Below, piece after piece: positions 1 through 6,391 of a DNA stretch of 16,138 nt. The position numbers and the translations under genes were made by a program. The first letter of the stretch is position 1. Each line of letters begins with the position of its first letter. Source of the stretch: an uncultured Candidatus Melainabacteria bacterium. Lineage in GTDB: Bacteria > Cyanobacteriota > Vampirovibrionia > Gastranaerophilales > Gastranaerophilaceae. Location of the stretch: contig CAKURL010000035.1 of assembly GCA_934675685.1 (NCBI GenBank), positions 1 through 16,138 on the forward strand, given 5' to 3'. The notes below the pieces were generated by a model that did not search any database, was not told the DNA's origin, and saw only the letters and a program-made list of their open reading frames with translations.

Positions 1-46
1 AGCTGAACGATAGCGACGTGGAAATCTTTGATTTCCTCAGGAGCAG
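1..46 (-). repeat. Repeat B copy 1 (hairpin-bearing dispersed repeat), cut by window edge
   Basis: Read on the minus strand, this stretch has the same outer sequence as bases 16031-16080 (TGCTCCT on one side, ACGTCGCTATCGTTCAGCT on the other). The hairpin between these flanks has a different sequence: 7-bp arms at 20-26 and 30-36 (GGAAATC paired with GATTTCC) instead of the 8-bp GAATTTTC/GAAAATTC stem in the other two copies. Flanks are conserved and pairing is kept while the stem bases change. The copy runs off the left edge. Confidence 0.7.
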
Positions 47-110
47 AAAAAAGGAACCAAAAAGAAGAAAATATCGCCTTTCTTTTATCCTTCAATTCAA
101 AAATAAACAT
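1..110 (-). CDS. Possible partial small ORF, open at the left edge, with a strong ribosome binding site
   Basis: I do not recognise this product. An ATG at 110-108 is preceded on the minus strand by GGAGG (122-118) at 7-nt spacing, the best reason to think translation starts here. The 36 visible residues begin MFIFELKDKRKAIF and run through repeat B to the window edge with no stop. The first 17 bases of the ORF plus the base before it recur as a perfect inverted copy at 218-235, where the same MFIFE start appears without a strong SD. The peptide is partly made of repeat DNA, so it may be a decayed gene or part of a mobile repeat. An opposite-strand ORF (3-146, plus) covers the same bases. Confidence 0.25.
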   Translation of the reverse strand, partial: MFIFELKDKRKAIFSSFWFLFSAPEEIKDFHVAIVQ

Positions 111-235
111 CTGAAAACCTCCAGTGCGGACTCCCAAAAAAGCTAATTCCAGTTATACATGTTCTCAATGTATGTTACATGTTGGGCGGTCGTCCACCAA
201 TGTCGGTTTTCTTTTGTGATGTTTATTTTTGAATT
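94..235. repeat. Inverted repeat pair (18-bp perfect arms) around a 106-bp centre
   Basis: Bases 94-111 are the exact reverse complement of 218-235 (GATGTTTATTTTTGAATT on the right arm). Similarity continues inward with gaps: both arms then carry GGTTTTC and a GTCC-containing stretch ending in GGG. This looks like two head-to-head, diverged copies of one roughly 45-nt unit. No transposase or other gene lies between the arms. Confidence 0.6.
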
Positions 236-275
236 TCTATTAAATGCTGTTGCAAAGATAAAAATTCCGCAATTC

Positions 276-396
276 GTCATTCTGAACTTGTTTCAGAATC
301 TTAATTCAATGCTGAATTCCTATATTTCATATTTTAGAGATTCTGAACAGCTCAAAAAACTGCACTTCGCTTGTTTTTTAGAGCTTTCAGAATGAC
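276..396 (+). repeat. Repeat A copy 1: palindromic element with 11-bp terminal inverted repeats
   Basis: The element starts GTCATTCTGAA (276-286) and ends with the perfect inverse TTCAGAATGAC (386-396). Inside, TTCAGAATC (292-300) and GATTCTGAA (339-347) form a second inverted pair. A long hairpin occupies about 349-385 (AGCTC and AAAAAAC arms with one bulged T). Bases 292-349 match the reverse complement of 15850-15907 at 50 of 58 positions without gaps. It has no coding capacity for mobility, so it looks like a non-autonomous palindromic repeat. Confidence 0.8.
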
Positions 397-417
397 GTAT
401 TGTTTTATTAAATGTAG

Positions 418-606
418 GTCGGGTTTACTAACCCGACAAACTCGCTTTATTAGGGTTGCTCCTTTGGAATTTTCTTCGAAAATTCTTACGTCGCTATGGT
501 ACGGACTACGCAAAAGCCAAACTCGTCGTTTGTCTTTTGTTTCGCACACCTATGCCCTCATTTTGCTCGCTAAGCGCAGTCGCGCTAAAGCTCGCTTTAT
601 TCGGGT
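418..606 (-). repeat. Multi-hairpin repeat region including repeat B copy 2
   Basis: Successive short hairpins fill this stretch: GTCGGGTT/AACCCGAC (418-437), GAATTTTC/GAAAATTC (467-485), CAAAC/GTTTG (518-532) and AGCGC/GCGCT (573-586). Bases 458-497 are repeat B copy 2, in direct orientation to 16031-16070. CTCGCTTTATT occurs at both 441-451 and 591-601, bracketing the block. Short ORFs here on both strands are generated by the repeats, and I do not regard them as genes. Confidence 0.6.
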
Positions 607-632
607 AAAGAAAAGGGAGGGCGAACCCTCCC
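607..632 (-). terminator. Rho-independent terminator of the Cys-rich prepilin-like gene
   Basis: On the minus strand a 7-bp GC-rich stem (GGGAGGG/CCCTCCC, 615-632) with a TTCG tetraloop is followed by TTTTCTTT. It begins 31 nt after the stop codon of the minus-strand gene ending at 664. Confidence 0.85.
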
Positions 633-663
633 ACACATAAAACACAAAATAACATGAAAAATT

Positions 664-2862
664 TTACATGGGCGCCACACAGCGGACAGAAAGACCTCTC
701 GTTCGATATTGCTGTGTAGGCCCTTGCCAAGATCCTCCTTCTAAATAACGATCATAAGCATAATAAGAACCAGATGTATTTCCGCTCCATACGTGTGCTG
801 GCCAACAATTACTACTATCTGAACCATCACAATTTGACGAGCCATAACAATATGCAGAAGAACTACTATTGCTTGTTCCATCACAAAGCATTAATCCATC
901 AGCTCCTTTGTTTATAGAGTTACTTCCCCAATTTGACATTTCAGAAGTTGTTGGAAGTCTCCATGTCTTCCCGCCTTCCTTAATTTGAGAACAAATAGCA
1001 TTTGCTGCAGCCCAATTGCAAACATCTCGCATTTCGGCATCATAACTACCATTAGTAGTATTATAGCTACTAGCAGTACGACCCCACCAACAACATTTTG
1101 TAGAATAATTAGAAGAAGAACCGCAAGCCTCTCTACTGCCTGATTCATTTGACGCATATCCTTCTGTTATACCGCTATACTTTCTAGGCCAATATTCCAC
1201 CGCCAAAGTAGAAAAATCACCAATATTTTTTTTCATTACGCATAGATTGCCAATTTTTAAATAATATTTTCCTTTACAATCAAAAGTACATTTTCCGCCA
1301 CTTAAAGTATATGCGTCTTCACATTCAATACATTTGTCTTCTGTCGGAGAATAAGTTGTGCAACCGCTTCGCTTTGTTACTGCGTAGCATTTACCACTTT
1401 TTACATAATAATTTTTATTACATAATGTACATTTGTTATCTGCTGAATATGTTGCGCAATTTGCAATGCTATCAGATACACATCTCACAGAAAGAGCTGT
1501 TCCATCTCCGTATTCAGCATATTTGCCACCAAGAAAAGTATTTGAATTTTGAAGCACATCATCATGAGAAGCAAAAGTAAATGCACCATTTAATAAAGAT
1601 AAATAATAAAAAAGACCAATTGACTGATGACTAAAAAATCCGGAAGAAACCTTATTTGACCCACTGGTTGCACTCCAAATTTCATTAGTATAACACTTGT
1701 TATCATTCCCACCACGACATACTGCCGCCGGAAAACAATATGCCGAATTTACATTTTTTGCTGCATCGCACAACATTAAGCCATTATTTTTCAACCCTAT
1801 AGAATAATCAACCCAGTTACCCATTTCACCAGACGTTGGAAGTCTCCAAGTTCTTCCATCTTGCTTATAATTTGCACAAATCGCTTTTGCAGCACCTAGG
1901 GTGCAAACAGTTCTATTACAGCCTGAATAACTTCCATTTGAATTATCGCAAGCGGTGCTAGATGTAGCGCCTGTCCAACAACATCTTGAACCAGTACAAG
2001 AAACACCGGTATTTACAACAGTAACATTTGCAGCGCTCGCAATTTGCGTATCCTTATAATCGCCCATGTTATATTTTGTAACATACAAACCATAAACCAG
2101 TTTATAATATGTATCTAATTCACATTTATTGCCATTTAAAATATAACCATTTTTGCAAATTTCGCACTTATCTTCAGTTTTTGAAAAAGTTGAACAATTG
2201 TTGTCATTCGTCACAGAAGAGCAAGAGCTTGCGCTGCCTGTTGAATATGTTTTGTTGTCACATTCTTGTTTTGTTTTACCATCTGCACAATAATATCCAG
2301 CAGGGCAAGCCGCGCAAATATTACCATTTAAATAAAAACCTTCCTTACATTGTTTACATGTCGTATTGTCTGAACAACTATAACAACCATTAATCAAAGA
2401 AGAACAGTCTTTTTGCGTTGACGTTCCGTCACAATATTTTCCATTCGGACAAGAAACACACTTTGAAGAATTATCAAGATAAAAACCAGAATTGCACAAT
2501 GTGCAACTTTTAGAATTGCACTTAATACAATTATCGCTCCTGGAAACACACGATTCACATTGGCATTTGCCGACATTCAAATACCCATTACAATTATCAA
2601 ATTCACAATTTATACAAGCATTTCCAAAACAAGTGTGACATGTTCCTCCGTTTTTATTAAAATCTTCACAATCAGACTTAATAATATTCATGCCAGCACT
2701 TCCAGCAAAAATCGAACTTGAAGATAATTTTTTTGTTATTACAGGTACAAACGTCGCCGCGACAACAGAGACAACAATCAAAGAAATCATGAGTTCAACT
2801 AAAGAGAAAGCCAGCTTAAGCCCTCCCTTGGGGGCATTTTTGTGTTTTGATTTTTTAAACAT
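664..2862 (-). CDS. Cys-rich prepilin-like surface protein with two FISUMP-like domains
   Basis: The 732-residue protein probably sits at the cell surface or is secreted through a type IV pilus/type II secretion-like route. Residues 1-18 are basic and end KLA; F19-S-L-V-E23 and a hydrophobic stretch to about residue 40 make a class III prepilin signal. The residue before the cleavage site is Ala, not the usual Gly. Residues 65-255 and 470-535 hold many CxxC pairs with modules such as GFYLNGNICAACPAGYYC (furin/growth-factor-receptor-like Cys repeats). Two related domains follow at about 256-468 and 536-732, each with CCW, TWRLPT, LMLCD and a closing LSVRCV, resembling Fibrobacter major paralogous (FISUMP/DUF1566-like) domains. 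The start is ATG with AGGAAA upstream. It is transcribed divergently from an XRE regulator and has its own terminator. The ligand and role are unknown. Confidence 0.85.
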   Translation of the reverse strand: MFKKSKHKNAPKGGLKLAFSLVELMISLIVVSVVAATFVPVITKKLSSSSIFAGSAGMNIIKSDCEDFNKNGGTCHTCFGNACINCEFDNCNGYLNVGKCQCESCVSRSDNCIKCNSKSCTLCNSGFYLDNSSKCVSCPNGKYCDGTSTQKDCSSLINGCYSCSDNTTCKQCKEGFYLNGNICAACPAGYYCADGKTKQECDNKTYSTGSASSCSSVTNDNNCSTFSKTEDKCEICKNGYILNGNKCELDTYYKLVYGLYVTKYNMGDYKDTQIASAANVTVVNTGVSCTGSRCCWTGATSSTACDNSNGSYSGCNRTVCTLGAAKAICANYKQDGRTWRLPTSGEMGNWVDYSIGLKNNGLMLCDAAKNVNSAYCFPAAVCRGGNDNKCYTNEIWSATSGSNKVSSGFFSHQSIGLFYYLSLLNGAFTFASHDDVLQNSNTFLGGKYAEYGDGTALSVRCVSDSIANCATYSADNKCTLCNKNYYVKSGKCYAVTKRSGCTTYSPTEDKCIECEDAYTLSGGKCTFDCKGKYYLKIGNLCVMKKNIGDFSTLAVEYWPRKYSGITEGYASNESGSREACGSSSNYSTKCCWWGRTASSYNTTNGSYDAEMRDVCNWAAANAICSQIKEGGKTWRLPTTSEMSNWGSNSINKGADGLMLCDGTSNSSSSAYCYGSSNCDGSDSSNCWPAHVWSGNTSGSYYAYDRYLEGGSWQGPTQQYRTRGLSVRCVAPM

Positions 2863-2900
2863 TTTCCATTTCCTATATATTAAATAGAGTTTTATTTTTA

Positions 2901-2928
2901 ATTATATAGATTTAATCTATTTTTGCAA
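2901..2928 (-). promoter_or_regulatory. Sigma70-type promoter of the Cys-rich prepilin-like gene
   Basis: On the minus strand, -35 TTGCAA (2928-2923) and a perfect -10 TATAAT (2906-2901) are separated by 16 bp. The expected start lies near 2894, giving a leader of about 30 nt with a weak SD. A 15-bp palindrome (2906-2920) fills the spacer, so a bound repressor would block the promoter. Confidence 0.7.
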
Positions 2929-2964
2929 TAGATTAAATAGATTAAACATGATATTTAATCTATT
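2906..2964. promoter_or_regulatory. Operator array between the prepilin-like and XRE genes
   Basis: The half-site AATAGATTAAA or its inverse TTTAATCTATT appears four times: 2911-2921 (inverse), 2927-2937, 2936-2946 and 2954-2964 (inverse). Sites 1 and 2 form a perfect 11-bp inverted repeat with a 5-nt spacer; sites 3 and 4 form another with a 7-nt spacer. Sites 2 and 3 are tandem. In addition 2906-2920 (ATAGATT, T, AATCTAT) is a palindrome around one base. The array covers the minus-strand promoter spacer and touches the -35 of the plus-strand gene. The neighbouring XRE protein is the obvious candidate ligand (inference). Confidence 0.75.
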
Positions 2965-2992
2965 TGTTATTCAAAAGAAATAAAAATATAAT
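2964..2992 (+). promoter_or_regulatory. Promoter of the XRE gene, predicted leaderless transcript
   Basis: -35 TTGTTA (2964-2969), a 17-bp spacer and a perfect -10 TATAAT (2987-2992) place the transcription start at about 2999-3000, which is the ATG itself. No Shine-Dalgarno precedes that ATG. The last operator half-site ends on the first base of the -35. Confidence 0.6.
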
Positions 2993-2999
2993 TCAAATT

Positions 3000-3335
3000 A
3001 TGAAAGCAAAGAAAAATGACCTCGGAATACAAATAGGCAAAAAAATCCAATTTTTGAGAAAACAAAAAGGATATAGTCAAGAAAAATTTGCAGAAGCGAT
3101 AAACATCGCAACCACTTCTTTAAGCTATATCGAAACAGGAAGAGGATTTATGACGCTTGCCACAATGCAAAAAATTTGCGAAGTCTTAGATATCGAGCCT
3201 GTGGAAATTTTTCAGCTCGCTTCCATTAAATCTTGCGAAGAAATGTATGAATTTATTTCTTTCAAGCTTGAATCTATAAAAGAAAACCCCGAACAGCTAA
3301 AGCTCGCCTATAGCGTGTTTAAAAATATATTATAA
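3000..3335 (+). CDS. XRE-family helix-turn-helix transcriptional regulator
   Basis: This 111-residue cytoplasmic DNA-binding protein has an HTH_3 domain at about residues 14-73 (GKKIQFLRKQKGYSQEKFAE, then ATTSLSYIETGR and LDIEPVEIF). The 35-residue tail (KSCEEMYEFISFKLESI) is probably helical and may mediate dimerisation. I chose ATG 3000 over the upstream TTG at 2964, because the TTG falls on the -35 and neither start has an SD. The promoter geometry predicts a leaderless mRNA beginning at this ATG. It lies divergent to the Cys-rich prepilin-like gene, with the operator array between them, so control of that gene and of itself is the likely role (inference). A convergent terminator separates it from nrdD. 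Confidence 0.85.
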   Translation: MKAKKNDLGIQIGKKIQFLRKQKGYSQEKFAEAINIATTSLSYIETGRGFMTLATMQKICEVLDIEPVEIFQLASIKSCEEMYEFISFKLESIKENPEQLKLAYSVFKNIL

Positions 3336-3361
3336 TTATAAAAAAAGCACATAAAACACAT

Positions 3362-3396
3362 AAAAAAAGACCCTCTTAAGATTAGAAGGTCTTTTT
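3362..3396. terminator. Bidirectional terminator between the XRE gene and nrdD
   Basis: The 9-bp stem AAAAAGACC/GGTCTTTTT (3364-3372 and 3388-3396) is extended by 3 bp beyond one mismatch. It has an A-tract on its left and a T-tract on its right, so it can terminate both the plus-strand gene ending at 3335 and the minus-strand gene ending at 3416. Confidence 0.85.
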
Positions 3397-3415
3397 GATA
3401 TTTAATATAAGAAAC

Positions 3416-5659
3416 CTACATAGATTTTCTATCTTTAATTTCTTCCATTTTGTGGTCTGCAAGGCGAGAATCGCCTTTTACTCTTGAATATGCCAAATAG
3501 CCATTCATTCTATCTATTTTAGTCAAATTCTTTGAGCCACATTTTGGGCAAACGTCCATGTCGAGCTCTTGGTGGCCGCAATCGTCACAATAAGACAATG
3601 CAAGGTTCACGCCTTCATAAAAGCCCATCTTCATCGCGCGGCGAATTAAAGTCTCAACTGCTTTTGTGTTATAAGAAATTGGATATTTCACATATTGGAT
3701 TTTTCCGCCATTCATTGTGTCCCAAAATCTCTTTTCAATATCTTGTTTTTGAATTGGTGTGATATCTTCGCTCACGTGGCAGTGGAAAGAGTTTGAAACA
3801 TAAGGTTTATCAGAAACGTTTGAAACAATTCCGTATTTTTTTCTAAATTGTTTCACTTGAAGCCCGCATAGGTTTTCGGCAGGTGTGCCATAAAGAGCAT
3901 ATAACCAGCCATCTTGTTCTTTGAATTCTGCCACTTTTTTGTTTATATATTCCATAACTTCATAAGCAAAATCGCCATCTTCAACTAGTGATTTGCCGTT
4001 ATGAAGCTCTTGAAGTTCGTTTAGAGCAGTAATTCCAAAGCTTGCTGTTGCAGATTTCAACAATGGTTTAATTTTTTCGTTATATTTTAAATGTCCGCCC
4101 AAGAAGCCACCTTCGCAATATGCCAAAGGATTAACAGAAGCTTTCATTTCTCCTAAATAGTCATAAGTTCTTATATGGATTTTTCTGATTAATTCCATAT
4201 AATAGTCAAGAACTTCAAAGAAATCTCTGCTTTCTTGTTTTGCTTTTGCATAAATCATAGGAAGATGCAAAGAAATTGCCCCAATGTTAAACCTTCCAAC
4301 GAAAACCGGTTTGTCGTTTTCATCTGCCGGATGCGCTCCTCCTCTTTCAAACCAAGGAGACAAGAAAGCGCGGCAGCCCATAGGAGAAACTACTCTTCCA
4401 TATTTTTTATACATAGAAGCAACATAGCCTTCGCCAGACAAGCTCAACCAATCAGGATACATTGTCTTTTTAGAACATTCAACCCCTGCGTTGAACAAGT
4501 CTTCTAATGGTTTTCCTTTTCCATGGAGTTCTTCGTCATATAAGAAGACTATTTTTGGGAAAAGAACAGGTTTTTTGCATTCTTTTTTACCTTGGCCATT
4601 CATTCTTGTTTTCAAGCAAGCCAAAGTTGCCATTTTTTCAAAGTCTGTTTGGCCTAGGCCTGTGGATACTGTGATGAATGGGTAGTCGCCTCTGCTTGAA
4701 GCAACTGTGTTAAATTTATATTCCCAACCTTGGAAGCCTTGCTCGAAGTCGCTTTGAACATCTTTCATAGCTTCTTCATTTGCTTTTTCAAAAGAAAGAC
4801 CCATGCAGATATATCTGTCGTGTTGTCTTTCGTAAGTTTTTTGTGCATAAGGAGCAAGAATTTTATCTACTTCAGGAACAGTGAAGCCGCCATATTGTTG
4901 GCTTGCCGCTGCCATCACAATGTCTCCTATAACATCAAAAGCAACATCAAGGCTTTTTGGTTCGTTATACCAAATGTTGCCCATTTCAAAACCGCCTTTT
5001 AAAACAGTCGCAACATCAAACAAGCAGCAGTTCATGGTGTCTCTTCTTGCAGACATGTCGTGGATATAGATATATCCTTCTTTGATTGCTTGCAAGTCTT
5101 CCACTGTTAAGAAGAATTTTTTATATAATTCTTTATTCAATTCGTTAAAAATCAAAGAACGTTTTGTGGAAACCAAAGTAGAATCTGCGTTTGCGTTTTC
5201 TTTGTCTCCTATGTACATAATTCTTTGAGATTCTTGATAAACTTTATCAAGCATGTGAACGAAATCAGTTTTATAGTTTCTATAGTTTCTATAACTTTCA
5301 GCTACCATTGGGCTTAGAGCTTGAAGCGCGCTTTCTACAATATTGTGCATTTGCGCAATTGTGATTTCGTCTTTATCCATGTCTAATACAGATTTATTTA
5401 CAAATGTGCAAATATCTTTGATTTCTTTTTCGCTAAATTTAACGAGCATTCTTGTAGCAGATTTTTTAATAGCATTGATTACTTTTTCAATGTTATATTT
5501 TTCTCTTGTGCCGTCTTTTTTAGTCACAACGATATTGTTAAGATTTTTTCTTGTAAAATTCAAAACATTCAACAAGTTTTCGCTTGATTTAATTGCGTCA
5601 GACACTGCGGAATGTGATTGTATAGATTTTTCCTCAATATCGTTTGAAATCTTCTGCAT
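3416..5659 (-). CDS. nrdD: Anaerobic (class III) ribonucleoside-triphosphate reductase
   Basis: This oxygen-sensitive glycyl-radical enzyme reduces ribonucleoside triphosphates to deoxy forms for DNA synthesis. From the ATG at 5659 it has 747 residues. An ATP-cone allosteric domain lies at about 43-133 (VTKKDGTREKYNIEKVINAI), after an unusual leader of about 42 residues. The catalytic core has MGCRAFLSPW, YGTPAENLCGL and SNSFHCHV. A zinc ribbon is at C691/C694/C704/C707, followed by RMNGYL, whose Gly720 is the predicted radical site. The start at 5659 is fixed by AGGAGG (5671-5666) at 6-nt spacing; a GTG at 5677 would place this SD inside the gene. The activase gene nrdG is not beside it and must be elsewhere. 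I see no convincing NrdR box upstream. Confidence 0.97.
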   Translation of the reverse strand: MQKISNDIEEKSIQSHSAVSDAIKSSENLLNVLNFTRKNLNNIVVTKKDGTREKYNIEKVINAIKKSATRMLVKFSEKEIKDICTFVNKSVLDMDKDEITIAQMHNIVESALQALSPMVAESYRNYRNYKTDFVHMLDKVYQESQRIMYIGDKENANADSTLVSTKRSLIFNELNKELYKKFFLTVEDLQAIKEGYIYIHDMSARRDTMNCCLFDVATVLKGGFEMGNIWYNEPKSLDVAFDVIGDIVMAAASQQYGGFTVPEVDKILAPYAQKTYERQHDRYICMGLSFEKANEEAMKDVQSDFEQGFQGWEYKFNTVASSRGDYPFITVSTGLGQTDFEKMATLACLKTRMNGQGKKECKKPVLFPKIVFLYDEELHGKGKPLEDLFNAGVECSKKTMYPDWLSLSGEGYVASMYKKYGRVVSPMGCRAFLSPWFERGGAHPADENDKPVFVGRFNIGAISLHLPMIYAKAKQESRDFFEVLDYYMELIRKIHIRTYDYLGEMKASVNPLAYCEGGFLGGHLKYNEKIKPLLKSATASFGITALNELQELHNGKSLVEDGDFAYEVMEYINKKVAEFKEQDGWLYALYGTPAENLCGLQVKQFRKKYGIVSNVSDKPYVSNSFHCHVSEDITPIQKQDIEKRFWDTMNGGKIQYVKYPISYNTKAVETLIRRAMKMGFYEGVNLALSYCDDCGHQELDMDVCPKCGSKNLTKIDRMNGYLAYSRVKGDSRLADHKMEEIKDRKSM

Positions 5660-5855
5660 TTTTATCCTCCTAAACACACGCTATAGTAAGCGCGAAAATC
5701 CCAAAATATTTACTACTTCTTAGAAAATTTGCTTGGCTAAATAAAAAAATTAACTTAGGAAATTTTCCTTTTTTCTATTATTCTATTCTACTACATTTTT
5801 TTAGCATGGTCATCTATTATTTTATTGATTTTTTAAATTATTTTTTAAAAGATAG

Positions 5856-5880
5856 AAGTCGCGCAACAATCGCGCGACTT
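5856..5880 (-). terminator. Terminator downstream of the OmpH/Skp-like gene
   Basis: A perfect 9-bp stem AAGTCGCGC/GCGCGACTT (5856-5864 and 5872-5880) has a 7-nt loop and, on the minus strand, is followed by CTATCTTTT. It lies 33 nt past the stop codon at 5914. The T-tract is imperfect. The remaining bases up to the nrdD SD (about 5671-5850) are very AT-rich and must hold the nrdD promoter, but I cannot choose a single site. Confidence 0.75.
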
Positions 5881-5913
5881 TATAAGATTTTACATATTTT
5901 TACTTTACTTTTT

Positions 5914-6381
5914 TTATTTTATCAAAGGCAAAACACTTTGTGTCATGTCAACTCCGCCAAACACTATGGACTCTTTCTTTAAGACCATGCTGTAGCCTTG
6001 AGCAGTTGCTTTTTGAGAAATCACGCTTGCGATTTGTTTGTCGATTTCATTCACTTTTTTCATGTAATCGTCATTAATTGTTTTTTTCTTTTGTTGCAAT
6101 TGTGCTTCATATTTTTTAATCAAAGCGTCTTTTCCTGCTTGTGTTTGTTGTTTGTTGATGTCAGCACTTGCTGTTTTGAACCATTTTAGCATTTCTTGTT
6201 CTTGTTTTTGTTTTGCTTCTTGAGCTGATTTTAAAGATTTAGAATTGCTCAACAATTTTGCAACATTTACATAAGCAATTTTTGAAGTATCAACATTGCT
6301 CATAGCAACGTTGTTCACCCCTAAGCCCAAACCAAAAGCAAAAGAGGAAGCAAGCACTACTGCTAATAAATTTTTCTTCAT
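5914..6381 (-). CDS. OmpH/Skp-family periplasmic chaperone-like protein
   Basis: This 155-residue exported protein resembles Skp/OmpH, which holds unfolded outer-membrane proteins in the periplasm. Residues 1-26 form a Sec signal peptide (KKNLLAVVLASSFAFGLGLG). IAYVNVAKLL at about 35-44 is the family's first strand. A long charged, Gln/Lys-rich coiled-coil (about 50-125) follows, and GYSMVLKKESIVFGG closes the fold as in OmpH. The length matches the family. ATG 6381 has AGGAG overlapping the stop of nadE (TAAGGAG), and only 10 nt separate the two genes, so they are probably cotranscribed. Its presence implies a diderm envelope. No BamA or Lpx gene is adjacent, unlike the classic skp locus. 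Confidence 0.85.
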   Translation of the reverse strand: MKKNLLAVVLASSFAFGLGLGVNNVAMSNVDTSKIAYVNVAKLLSNSKSLKSAQEAKQKQEQEMLKWFKTASADINKQQTQAGKDALIKKYEAQLQQKKKTINDDYMKKVNEIDKQIASVISQKATAQGYSMVLKKESIVFGGVDMTQSVLPLIK

Positions 6382-6391
6382 AATTTTCTCC

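Noticed and set aside
3..146. Plus-strand frame open at the left edge, beginning LNDSDVEIF
   Set aside because: It is made of repeat B and low-complexity Lys/Arg codons, has no recognisable domain and lies opposite an ORF with a good SD. I kept it only as support for the in-frame repeat finding.
276..396. Insertion sequence
   Set aside because: Terminal inverted repeats exist but there is no transposase and no visible target duplication, so I call it a palindromic repeat.
1..660. CRISPR array or tRNA in the repeat-rich left end
   Set aside because: Repeats are not evenly spaced or identical, and no cloverleaf with the conserved T-arm sequence is visible.
352..730. Short ORFs on both strands through the left repeat cluster
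   Set aside because: They are produced by the hairpin repeats, lack SDs, and overlap the terminator and the 3' end of the Cys-rich gene.
2964..2999. TTG start extending the XRE protein by 12 residues
   Set aside because: It coincides with the -35 element and operator edge, has no SD, and the added residues are not part of the HTH domain.
5660..5677. Upstream GTG start for nrdD
   Set aside because: It would place the AGGAGG ribosome binding site inside the coding region. The ATG at 5659 has perfect spacing to it.
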